Assembly: GCA_016183145.1 (NCBI GenBank) | Contig: JACPFE010000537.1 | Coordinates: 1 to 11,877 of the forward strand | Source: Deltaproteobacteria bacterium | GTDB lineage: Bacteria; Desulfobacterota; Binatia; UBA9968 | Reading direction: 5' to 3' | DNA: 11,877 nucleotides | In this document: in pieces, positions 1 to 6,719 of the stretch | How positions within the stretch are numbered: the stretch's first letter is position 1 | Layout of the letters: each line of letters opens with the position of its first letter | Translations under genes and position numbers: made by a program | Notes under the pieces: generated by a model | The model's database searches: none | Told to the model about the DNA's origin: nothing | The model's input: the letters and a program-made list of their open reading frames with translations, nothing else

Positions 1-137
1 GGGAGCCGCTGAGCCGAACAAAAATCATCTTGCTTTCAAAGTGCCGAGGTCTTACCATTTAATCTGACACAACAAGAAAAATTGATGGAATCAGTCCTTT
101 CCATCGTCAAAGAAGCAGAAGGGCGGGCCGTGATGTG

Positions 138-1337
138 ATGACATTTGCCATTAGGTTATCTCTTAGATTTAAGGTGCTTACACAGCTATCTAGAATACAT
201 TGCTTGATCCCCAGAAGTTATTCGCAACCGATTGCGCTGACGGTTCTCATGATGCTTGCTGGGCTCGCAAGCAGCGCGCGCGCCGAGATCCAGGAGTACA
301 ATCGGCGCGCAACTGCCACGGCGCAGATCATGGCCGGGATATCTCCGGCGGGGAGTGATCTGGCCCTGGAGCGACGAACCAAACTGGACGCGTTCGTCGA
401 ACATCAAAAATCGATGGCCGTTCAATGGAGCCAGGCGCGCGGCCGAATCTCGGCCATTCAAAATTGGCGCTCCCGGGAAATAAATATCCCGGGGGCGGCC
501 CAGAAAACGCTTCTCTATCCTTTCAGCGGACCGGACTTTCTTAACGCTTACACGCTGTTTCCTGACCACTCCCGGTACATATTTTTTAGTCTCGAGCGTC
601 CGGGTTCACTGCCCGATCTCGAATCGGTCACGCCGGTACAGTTCGGCAAGTTGTTGGAGGATGTCCGAAACGCCTTCCGCGACATTTTTCAACGCAACTA
701 TTTTATCACCGACTACATGAGCAAACAGCTTACGACCCCCTGGATTCGCGGCACCGTGCCGGTGATGGCGACCATGATGGCCCTTATGAACCAGCGTCTT
801 ATACGGATTGAACCGGTCGATCTCTTTCCCGAGTTGACCCGTGCCTACGAGGCTCGGGACACCGTCAAACACCCGCGCATGATCATGCGCGGGGTGCGTA
901 TCGTTTTTGTCAGTGCCGGCGGCGGCGCGCAACAGGAGCTGTACTATTTTTCCGTGGACGCCACCGATAAAGCTCTGGAATTCTATCCTGGCTTTTTGGA
1001 TTGGGTCCGGCAGCACCGACCCGCCAGCGCGTTGCTCAAGTCGGCCTCCTATTTGCTTCATGACAATCAATTCGGAAAAACTCGCAACATGATTCTGGCG
1101 ACCGCGGACTACGTGGTTCAGGACGACACCGGAATTCCTTATCGCTTCTTGCACCAGGCCCCGTGGCAAGTTCGCCTGTACGGGCGTTATAATAAACCGA
1201 TCAAGTCATTACGCTATGGATATCAAGCCGACCTCGAAGGGGCATACAAAGAGAAAGCGGATCTCGCTGAGTTGCCGTTTCCCTTCGGTTATCACTGGCG
1301 CGGCAAGCAATCCGGTTTGATGATCGCCAGCCGCTGA
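138..1337 (+). CDS. Conserved secreted protein of unknown function
   Basis: I do not recognise a named family. The 399-residue product has a long basic N-terminus, a hydrophobic segment at about residues 31-45 and a signal-peptidase-like ARA/EI junction near residue 49, so it is probably exported. The mature part is mixed alpha/beta with many aromatic residues. Conspicuous stretches are FPDHSRYIFFSLERPGSLPD (about 141-160), a Gly-rich turn followed by LYYFSVD (about 262-274), LKSASYLLHD (about 300-309) and VVQDDTGIPYRF (about 326-337). These look like conserved blocks, although no catalytic motif is obvious. The start is uncertain: GTG at 135 directly precedes ATG at 138, and a GAAGGG stretch lies 11-14 bases upstream. 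The hydrophobic segment begins unusually late, so a downstream start is possible. The next gene begins 11 bases after the stop, which suggests one transcript. Coding is well supported by length and composition; function is unknown. Confidence 0.8.
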   Translation: MTFAIRLSLRFKVLTQLSRIHCLIPRSYSQPIALTVLMMLAGLASSARAEIQEYNRRATATAQIMAGISPAGSDLALERRTKLDAFVEHQKSMAVQWSQARGRISAIQNWRSREINIPGAAQKTLLYPFSGPDFLNAYTLFPDHSRYIFFSLERPGSLPDLESVTPVQFGKLLEDVRNAFRDIFQRNYFITDYMSKQLTTPWIRGTVPVMATMMALMNQRLIRIEPVDLFPELTRAYEARDTVKHPRMIMRGVRIVFVSAGGGAQQELYYFSVDATDKALEFYPGFLDWVRQHRPASALLKSASYLLHDNQFGKTRNMILATADYVVQDDTGIPYRFLHQAPWQVRLYGRYNKPIKSLRYGYQADLEGAYKEKADLAELPFPFGYHWRGKQSGLMIASR

Positions 1338-1348
1338 CACCCGACTCT

Positions 1349-2209
1349 GTGGCAAGGCGTGTATTGACATGGGTCTGTCTCGTTTTCATGGCCGCTAGTT
1401 GTAGCGTTCCGCGAACCAGCCGCCGCGCTTTCCAGACCAGTGACGGCGTCGCGCTTTCCGTGCTCGAAGCCGGCAGGGAACACTCGGGCGACCGATACCT
1501 CAAAATCGTCTTTGTTCCCGGTTGGTCGATGCCGGCTGCCCTGTGGCAAAAACAACTGGAAGCACTAAGCGGTAGTTACCATGTTCTAGCAATCGATCCC
1601 CGCGGCCAAGGGGAATCGCAGGTCCCGCCAGCCGGTTACACAGCGGAGCGGCGCGCCCGCGACATTCAAGAAATTCTCGCGCCGCTTTCCAACGTTTTGC
1701 TGGTCGGTTGGTCCCTCGGCGCAATAGAGTCGCTGCAGTACGTGCAGATGTTCGGCGCCGACCGGCTCGCGGGCCTGGTGCTAGTCGACAGCTCCGTCGG
1801 CGAAGATCCCGCGCCGCCGCCGGGCGGAACTTTTACGGAGCGCTTGCGCGAGGATCGGGACAAAATGCTCGAGGAGTTTGTCCACGCGATTTTTGCCAAG
1901 CCACGACCAAACGGAGAAATCGACGCCTTGGTGCGGAAGGCGAAACAGTTGCCCCTTGAACCGAGTATCGCGTTGTTGTCCTATCCCTTCGAGCGCGCGC
2001 ACTGGCGGCGCATCGCTCATGGTTTTACCAAGCCGCTTCTGTACGTAGTAACGCCGCAGTTCGAAGCGCAAGCGCGGAGCTTACAGAAAAATCGCCCCGC
2101 CACGCAGATCGAAATTTTCAGAGAGGCCGGTCACGCGCTCTTCGTCGATGAGCCGGAACGATTTAACTCGTTGCTCGCACGATTCGCCGTTCACCTTGCA
2201 CGTCCGTAA
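1349..2209 (+). CDS. Alpha/beta-fold hydrolase, probable lipoprotein
   Basis: This is a 286-residue alpha/beta hydrolase. The N-terminus (VLTWVCLVFMAASC) is a short hydrophobic signal ending in a lipobox-like AAS-C, so Cys18 is probably lipidated and the enzyme sits in the cell envelope. The oxyanion-side motif VPGW is at about 56-59, AIDPRGQGES at 81-90, and the nucleophile elbow GWSLG places the catalytic Ser at 122. The catalytic His is His262 in AGHALFVDEPERF. The usual acid after strand 7 is not evident: the equivalent stretch reads LLYVVTPQFEAQ. Asp147 in LVLVDSS, after strand 6, may take that role. Start is GTG at 1349, 11 bases after the preceding stop. The substrate cannot be predicted; esterases, lactonases and haloperoxidase-like enzymes share this fold. 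The fold is near certain, the lipoprotein call likely. Confidence 0.88.
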   Translation: MARRVLTWVCLVFMAASCSVPRTSRRAFQTSDGVALSVLEAGREHSGDRYLKIVFVPGWSMPAALWQKQLEALSGSYHVLAIDPRGQGESQVPPAGYTAERRARDIQEILAPLSNVLLVGWSLGAIESLQYVQMFGADRLAGLVLVDSSVGEDPAPPPGGTFTERLREDRDKMLEEFVHAIFAKPRPNGEIDALVRKAKQLPLEPSIALLSYPFERAHWRRIAHGFTKPLLYVVTPQFEAQARSLQKNRPATQIEIFREAGHALFVDEPERFNSLLARFAVHLARP

Positions 2210-2496
2210 GGGTATTTAGCGCCCCTTCATCTCTGCCAAGGATATCCAGCCGGAAGTTTATTGGCCCACCGGCATCAACCGGCCTCAACCCATTGGAGTC
2301 CTGGAGCTGTGGCCTGTTGGGTCGATCAAGAGTTCAGAACCTGGGTTAGCTATTCCGCTCTCATCATGCCTTGCGCCTTTTCTCCACTCCGTGCAGGGTG
2401 AAATAATATTGATGTTTGCTATTTTCTTTTGCCGGAAAAAGGTGTATAGGCGGGGAAGGTTTTCCAATGATCCCTTAAGGTTGCGGAAAAAACAGT

Positions 2497-2685
2497 ATGC
2501 CCCCTAGAGAGTTTCTAACGACAAAAGAAGTGGCCCGCTACCTTCGGGTCAATGAGTATACCGTCTATCGCCTTGTGACCCAGAGAAAATTACCTGGCGT
2601 CAAGGTCGGTTCTCAATGGCGCTTTAAACGGAGCGTCTTGGAGCGATGGCTGGAAAGCCAACTAAATCCACCGCGTGAACAATGA
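2497..2685 (+). CDS. Excisionase/AlpA-type helix-turn-helix protein (HTH_17)
   Basis: A 62-residue protein made almost entirely of one MerR-like winged HTH of the excisionase family. FLTTKEVARYLRVNEYTVYR (about 6-25) forms the two HTH helices, LPGVKVGSQWRF (32-43) the beta wing, and KRSVLERWLESQL (44-56) the last helix. Such proteins bind DNA; family members act as recombination directionality factors, phage regulators or small transcription factors. No integrase or phage gene is near, so an ordinary regulatory role is more likely than excision. There is no strong Shine-Dalgarno sequence before the ATG; the upstream 287 bases are noticeably AT-rich near 2400-2500 and probably hold its promoter. 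It converges with the receiver-domain gene on the other strand. Confidence 0.85.
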   Translation: MPPREFLTTKEVARYLRVNEYTVYRLVTQRKLPGVKVGSQWRFKRSVLERWLESQLNPPREQ

Positions 2686-2720
2686 GCGCTCAGTTATCAC
2701 ATCAGCTAACGAACGTTCCG

Positions 2721-2747
2721 GCCATCCAGCGCATGATAGCGGCTGGC
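2721..2747. terminator. Possible shared terminator hairpin between convergent genes
   Basis: Between the 3' ends of the HTH gene and the receiver gene lies an imperfect inverted repeat: GCCATCCAGCGC, a short loop, then GCGGCTGGC. The stem carries a bulge and there is no clear T-run on either side, so intrinsic termination is only a guess from position and symmetry. Confidence 0.22.
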
Positions 2748-2768
2748 TAGCTATTCCCCGGGATTCGC

Positions 2769-3164
2769 TTAAACGCCGCCGGCCTTCGCTTCCTGCCGCA
2801 AGAATTTTTTGACATGACGCATGAGGTCGATCATCTTGACCGGCTTTAGGAGAAATTCATTGCATCCGCCCTGAAGCGCTTTCGCTTTCATATGGGGAAA
2901 CGTGCTCATCGCGACTATGGGAATGCGGTCGGCCTCGGGCTTTCGTCGCAGGGTAAGAACGAAATCCAGGCCGTCCATATCGGTAAGTTCCATTTCCAGC
3001 AAAATGAGATCGGGCTGGCACTCCTCAACCTTTCTGAGTCCTCCCGTGCCGGTAACCGCAACGACGGGGGTCAGCCCCGCAAACATAATCTGCTTTACCA
3101 ACAACTGAGTATAATTGGGCTGCTTCTCGACGATCAGTACGGTCTTGTTAATCTGTGCGCCCAT
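2769..3164 (-). CDS. Stand-alone receiver-domain protein with Glu at the phosphorylation site
   Basis: The 131-residue product is a single CheY-like receiver domain with no output domain. VLIVEKQPN (9-17) is strand 1 and the start of helix 1, DLILLEMELTDMDG (52-65) is the strand-3 loop, VAMST (84-88) is strand 4 with Ser87 at the conserved Ser/Thr position, and LLKPV (105-109) carries the conserved Lys107. Two key positions differ from classical receivers. The phosphoacceptor Asp is Glu57 (codon GAA), and the acidic pair that binds Mg is Glu13-Lys14. The domain is therefore unlikely to be phosphorylated normally, and Glu57 may mimic the phosphorylated state. It probably acts by protein contact, perhaps with a kinase or the neighbouring HTH protein, but no partner is visible. 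No strong ribosome binding site precedes the ATG. Confidence 0.88.
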   Translation of the reverse strand: MGAQINKTVLIVEKQPNYTQLLVKQIMFAGLTPVVAVTGTGGLRKVEECQPDLILLEMELTDMDGLDFVLTLRRKPEADRIPIVAMSTFPHMKAKALQGGCNEFLLKPVKMIDLMRHVKKFLRQEAKAGGV

Positions 3165-3437
3165 GTGGGGTTACCGCTCGCCGACGGGGAAGGAGCAACA
3201 ACCGTGCCTGCACAGGGTAAGAAATAGCTCTTCAGAAATCATGGTTTAGGAGTTTCATGGGCGCAGAATTCCCTGGAACATCCGCCGCCAAGCGTACAAA
3301 AAGGTGCAGGAAATTGGTCACCACGGCTAGCCGAGAGATGGCAAATCTATCCGTCCACCACAGATTGAGAATCGATCTGTGGCAATCACTTCATCGCGAG
3401 GCTCATTCGGAATTCCACCAGTCTGAACTGTCTGGGT

Positions 3438-4568
3438 TTAAAACTTCAACTTGCCCGCATATCCGGTCATCTCGGCGTACCCTTTACCGGGCACTGGTTT
3501 GTTCCGCAGAGTTCCCTGCACCTTCACCGCTCCCTCCCAATAAGTCACCCGCGTGCTGCGATTTGTGATCAGCTCTTGCCCAGGAAACGCCGGCGTGATT
3601 TCTAATTCGATCTCCTCGCCAGGAATGGAAACCTTCCATTTCATCGGATAGTCGGCGCCGCTTTTCGGACTCTTCCAGCGCTCCGACACGACCATGCGGA
3701 AGTCTTTCAACGCGAGCTGCTTGGTCATACCGTCGGCTTGGACGATTGTACCACTCGAATACGGATCGACCGAACCGTCTTTGCGGCGCATGAAATAGAG
3801 CATCAGTTCGGTATTATTCTCGAGCTGCATGCTGAACCAATCCCAGCCGACCTGGTCTTCTCTGAGCTGGTTGCTGCCGAACTCGTGGTCCATCCAGCTT
3901 AGGCCGCGAACCTTCTCTTTCTTGCCGTCAATCGTCAGCTCGCCGTCGGTCTGCATGCGAGTGAGCGAATAATAATAAGACGCGTGTCCTTCACCTTCCC
4001 CTTTCGAACTTAACCCATTGAGGCCGTGGAGCACCGGGGGCTTGAGCGATCGCAGTGCCAGCCGCAATGCAATGCCTCGGTCGCTCACTTGAATAGCGTG
4101 TTTCTCTCCATCGCCCTCGACTTTCCAATCTTCGTTCCAAACCAGATAGCGACCGGTCGCCGCGCCGGCCTTATTGTCGAACCCCCGGTTGATGCGCTCG
4201 CGAAAATGAAATCGTTTCTGCTCGATGTCCGAGAGGGCGAAATGGGCCATGTAGAGATCGGTGAAAATGATGGGGTGGTCCTTATTTTTTTCGTCCTGCC
4301 GATCGCGCACCCCGAAGCGAAAAAACGTAACCTGATAGCCGTAGCGCTTGCCGCTTCCAGTCTCCAAGTGACCCGTGTAGTACCACCACTCCGTTTTGAA
4401 ATCGGGGTGCGAGTAATGATCGACCGGAAAAGTTAGCTTACGGCCGGGCAGAGCGAGTTGATACGTGAAGCCAGAAGCTATCAGGAATACGCCCACCAAA
4501 GCGGCGATAAGGCGGCGCGCGTCACCCTCACCCTTCCCTCTCCCGTCGAGGGAGAGGGTTAAAGACAT
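3438..4568 (-). CDS. CrtC/AttH-like lipocalin-family protein (carotenoid 1,2-hydratase-like)
   Basis: The 376-residue product matches the lipocalin-like family that includes AttH and carotenoid 1,2-hydratase (CrtC). Family hallmarks are EWWYYTGHL (60-68), FTDLYMAHFALSD (102-114), KPPVLHG (176-182), SYYYSLTRM (197-205), GLSWMDHEFGS (222-232), GWDWFSMQL (241-249) and a C-terminal TRVTYWEGAV (339-348). Two lipocalin-like barrels are expected. Arg18-Arg19 followed by LIAALVGVFLIASGF (20-34) looks like a signal peptide or membrane anchor, so it is probably periplasmic or envelope-bound. Without other carotenoid genes nearby a hydratase role is unproven; many AttH-like homologues sit beside FtsX-type ABC permeases, absent here. 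The open frame extends upstream to 5234, but that part is antisense to the sulfurtransferase gene and is not credible. The chosen ATG has an AGGA 11 bases upstream. Residues 3-16 are encoded by a repeat-like palindrome, so the true start is uncertain. Confidence 0.85.
   Translation of the reverse strand: MSLTLSLDGRGKGEGDARRLIAALVGVFLIASGFTYQLALPGRKLTFPVDHYSHPDFKTEWWYYTGHLETGSGKRYGYQVTFFRFGVRDRQDEKNKDHPIIFTDLYMAHFALSDIEQKRFHFRERINRGFDNKAGAATGRYLVWNEDWKVEGDGEKHAIQVSDRGIALRLALRSLKPPVLHGLNGLSSKGEGEGHASYYYSLTRMQTDGELTIDGKKEKVRGLSWMDHEFGSNQLREDQVGWDWFSMQLENNTELMLYFMRRKDGSVDPYSSGTIVQADGMTKQLALKDFRMVVSERWKSPKSGADYPMKWKVSIPGEEIELEITPAFPGQELITNRSTRVTYWEGAVKVQGTLRNKPVPGKGYAEMTGYAGKLKF
4526..4559. repeat. 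CCCTCTCCC/GGGAGAGGG palindromic repeat inside a gene start
   Basis: A perfect 9-bp inverted repeat (CCCTCTCCC at 4536-4544, GGGAGAGGG at 4550-4558, loop GTCGA) follows a CCCTCACCCTT lead-in. On the minus strand it reads LSLDGRGKGEGD. From general knowledge, CCCTCACCC...CCCTCTCCC motifs are a dispersed repeat type in many proteobacterial genomes and often appear in predicted N- or C-termini as LSLDGRG-like peptides. Here it lies in the first codons of the lipocalin gene. Whether it is a true multi-copy repeat cannot be judged from this window. Confidence 0.55.
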
Positions 4569-4619
4569 TGCAAAGGGGGTCCTGGAAAAAACCTGTGAAT
4601 TTTTCTGGCCTCGCATGAT

Positions 4620-4649
4620 TTGCAGTACCTTTTCGACTAGTGCTATAGG
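4620..4649 (+). promoter_or_regulatory. Candidate sigma-70 promoter for the sulfurtransferase operon
   Basis: TTGCAG (4620-4625) and TATAGG (4644-4649) are separated by 18 bases, a reasonable sigma-70 arrangement. The expected start point, about seven bases after the -10 box, falls on or next to the ATG at 4656. This would give a nearly leaderless mRNA; otherwise the true promoter lies further upstream and AGGGA just before the ATG is the ribosome site. The match is imperfect, so confidence is low. Confidence 0.3.
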
Positions 4650-4655
4650 GAACCT

Positions 4656-5489
4656 ATGGATAAACAATACACGCGCGAAACCTTGCTGACAACGGCGACG
4701 GAATTGCAGAAGCAGCTTGGCTCGTCGACTCTTTGCATCATCGACACGCGCGCCGCCGAGGACTACGCCAAGGGCCATATTCCCGGCGCGACCCACTTCG
4801 ATCTCTTCGGTTTGAGCCTGATCGATACCACCGACGCACCGCTCAGAGCGTTCATGTTCATGATCCACCATGTGCTCGAACTCCGCGGCGTCAGCGAAGC
4901 GAAAGAAGTCGTTTTCTACGGCGCGAACTCCGATATGCGCGCGGCGCGCGGCGTGTGGTTTCTGGAATACTACGGCCACCCGAAGGTGAAGATGCTCGAC
5001 GGCGGCTTCAGCGCTTGGAAAGCTGCCGGCGCGCCGATTGGGGTCGATGCTACGCCGCCCAAGGCCGCGACGTTCAAAGTCGCTGAGCGCAGGGAAGTCT
5101 TGGCCACCGCCGATGACGTGCTTCAGTCGCTTAACAAAAAAGAGATCGCCATTCTCGACACCCGCAGCAAAGGCGAGCACTTTGGCACCACCGTGCGTGC
5201 GGCGCGCGGCGGCGCTATCCCCGGCTCGATCCATATCGAGTGGACGGATAATCTAGGCGCGGACGGCAAGTTCAAATCCAATGAGGAACTGAAAGCGATC
5301 TATGACCGGGCCGGCATCACAGCGGACCAGGAAGTCATCTCTTACTGCCAGGGCGGCTACCGCGCCGCCCATAGCTACGTCGCCCTGCGTTTGCTCGGCT
5401 TTCCCAAGGTGCGCAACTACATCGGCTCTTGGAAAGAGTGGGGTGATCGAACGGACCTGCCGATTGAAAACCCTCAAGGCAAGAGATGA
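4656..5489 (+). CDS. Two-domain sulfurtransferase (rhodanese / 3-mercaptopyruvate type)
   Basis: The 277-residue product has two rhodanese domains, the usual length for thiosulfate or 3-mercaptopyruvate sulfurtransferases. In the N-terminal domain (about 10-130) IIDTRAAEDYAKGHIPGA (28-45) and MLDGGFSAWKAAGAP (113-127) are typical, but its catalytic loop (VVFYGANSDMRAA) lacks Cys, as expected for the inactive domain. In the C-terminal domain (about 145-270) ILDTR (166-170) and the GAIPGSIHIEW motif (186-196) lead to the active loop YCQGGYRAAHS, with catalytic Cys231, then the closing GSWKEWGDR (257-265). The enzyme transfers sulfane sulfur via a Cys persulfide to an acceptor; no signal peptide is seen, so it should be cytoplasmic. 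The last codons overlap the start of the binding-protein gene (ATGA). Loop sequence alone does not decide between thiosulfate and mercaptopyruvate as donor. Confidence 0.93.
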   Translation: MDKQYTRETLLTTATELQKQLGSSTLCIIDTRAAEDYAKGHIPGATHFDLFGLSLIDTTDAPLRAFMFMIHHVLELRGVSEAKEVVFYGANSDMRAARGVWFLEYYGHPKVKMLDGGFSAWKAAGAPIGVDATPPKAATFKVAERREVLATADDVLQSLNKKEIAILDTRSKGEHFGTTVRAARGGAIPGSIHIEWTDNLGADGKFKSNEELKAIYDRAGITADQEVISYCQGGYRAAHSYVALRLLGFPKVRNYIGSWKEWGDRTDLPIENPQGKR

Positions 5490-6457
5490 ATCGGCTCGCG
5501 CGATCTTGCAGCTTCACTGTCGCACTCCTGGTCTCCGTGTCACTTCATGGCCGAGTCGCCGGCGGAGCTGAATTCAGAAGAGTCACTCTGTCCTACTCCG
5601 CGGTGAGCATGACCTGGTTTCCGGTGAAAATCGCGGTGGAAAAAGGTTTCTTCCGCAGCGAAGGACTGGAGCCGCAACTGATTCAAATGAACGGCAATGT
5701 CGCCACCGTAGCCCTGGCCAATGGGCACATTGATTTCTCCTTGAATATCTCGCCGGTGCTCAACGGCGCGATACAGGGGCTGGGAACGAAACTCGTCGCG
5801 GTGCTCAATTCGCGGCCGTTGTTTGCTCTTGTCGTGCGGCCGGAGATCACCTCGGCTGCCGATTTGAAAGGTAAAGTTTTCGCCGTCAGCTCTTTCGGCA
5901 ACACCCAGGCGATTCTCACGGAAAAACACTTGCAGCACTTCGGACTCAAAAAGGGCGAATATCAATTGCTGGCGATGGGCGCCACCCCGGCGCGGATCGC
6001 CGCCATGGAAAAAAATATCGCCCAAGGGAGCTTGATGCCTCTGCCGGCAAACGTTCAGATGGAGAGCCGGGGCTATCGCTTGCTCGGCAACACCGCCGAA
6101 ATCGTCCCTCTCCCGATCGCCGGCCTCGGCGTCCATGAAGATAAGATTCGAAAGGACCCCGATTTGATCAAAAGAGTCCTTCGCGCCTCGCTCAAGAGCC
6201 TGCAGCTCCTGCAAGCCCACCCTAAGGACACGATAAAAATCTTAATGGACTGGACTCGGGCAGCGGAAAAGGACGCGGCCCGTTCCCTCGATCTCGCCGG
6301 GCCAGGGTTCAGTAAGAACGGTTTGCTGACCGACGACGATCTCGGCATCGAATGGGGCTTCATTCAGCAACAAACCAGGAAAAACAACGTGCCGGTTGCC
6401 GTCTCCCACGACATGTCGCTGCTCCGCGAAGCGCAAAGGGAACTCGGCATGCAATGA
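5486..6457 (+). CDS. ABC transporter substrate-binding protein (SsuA/TauA/NMT1-like)
   Basis: The 323-residue product has an N-terminal signal peptide (FTVALLVSVSLHG core, likely cleavage near GGA/EF at 28-29) and the fold of periplasmic binding proteins for sulfonates, taurine, nitrate or thiamine precursors. Typical features are FPVKIAVEKGFFRSEGLEPQ (45-64), ALANGHIDFSLN (76-87), DLKGKVFAVSSFGNTQAI (126-143), and a helical C-terminus with PDLIKRVLRASLKSL (225-239). ATG at 5486 overlaps the sulfurtransferase stop (ATGA), which indicates translational coupling; AAGG sits just upstream. No permease or ATPase gene follows, so it is an orphan binding protein, a situation common in several uncultured lineages. 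The ligand cannot be read from sequence, though the neighbouring sulfurtransferase makes an organosulfur compound attractive as a guess. Confidence 0.9.
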   Translation: MNRLARSCSFTVALLVSVSLHGRVAGGAEFRRVTLSYSAVSMTWFPVKIAVEKGFFRSEGLEPQLIQMNGNVATVALANGHIDFSLNISPVLNGAIQGLGTKLVAVLNSRPLFALVVRPEITSAADLKGKVFAVSSFGNTQAILTEKHLQHFGLKKGEYQLLAMGATPARIAAMEKNIAQGSLMPLPANVQMESRGYRLLGNTAEIVPLPIAGLGVHEDKIRKDPDLIKRVLRASLKSLQLLQAHPKDTIKILMDWTRAAEKDAARSLDLAGPGFSKNGLLTDDDLGIEWGFIQQQTRKNNVPVAVSHDMSLLREAQRELGMQ

Positions 6458-6506
6458 CGCGCCCCTAGGATAGATACATGAATTTTGACTCATAGCCCGG
6501 ATTAAT

Positions 6507-6708
6507 CACACGTGACAGCAATCGAGGCGCGAGCTCGGAGGAGCGAAGGCACAGAGGCGAAAAGTTTCAATGCCCTGTATGGCGCTCGGCACGGTGCTCG
6601 AATTTTTCCCAGGCGTTCGCTTTACAACCTCAGCCTGCAGGCCGCACCAAGGCACAGGCCCATTGCCTTCGCTCCGGAAGGCTCGCGCCTCGATTGCCGT
6701 CACGCGTG
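6507..6708. mobile_element. MITE-like element A with long terminal inverted repeats
   Basis: The two ends form an inverted repeat: bases 6501-6550 match the reverse complement of 6665-6714 at about 41 of 50 positions with no gaps, including an uninterrupted 17-base run (GCAATCGAGGCGCGAGC) and a 12-base run (GGAGCGAAGGC plus one flanking G). The symmetrical part starts as CACACGTGAC and ends as GTCACGCGTG, with AAT directly outside on both sides, a possible 3-bp target duplication. The interior encodes no protein; short ORFs on both strands start alike (MTAIEARA) only because the ends mirror each other. It lies between the convergent binding-protein and LLM genes, where it could fold into a long hairpin. 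A non-autonomous transposable element is the most likely reading; a large structured terminator is an alternative. Confidence 0.6.
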
Positions 6709-6719
6709 AATCATCTGGC

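Noticed and set aside
13..138. Open frame ending in TGA that overlaps the first gene's start
   Set aside because: About 41 codons with no good start or ribosome site and no recognisable protein; too short to support as a gene tail.
4569..5234. Upstream extension of the lipocalin reading frame to 598 residues
   Set aside because: It runs antisense through the well-supported sulfurtransferase gene and resembles no protein; the family-like part and signal peptide begin only after 4568.
6564..6575. GTTTCAATGCCC, resembling part of some CRISPR repeats
   Set aside because: It occurs once, with no spaced copies and no cas genes.
6506..6709. Two 65-residue ORFs on opposite strands with matching N-termini
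   Set aside because: The similarity is produced by the inverted repeats of element A, not by two related genes.
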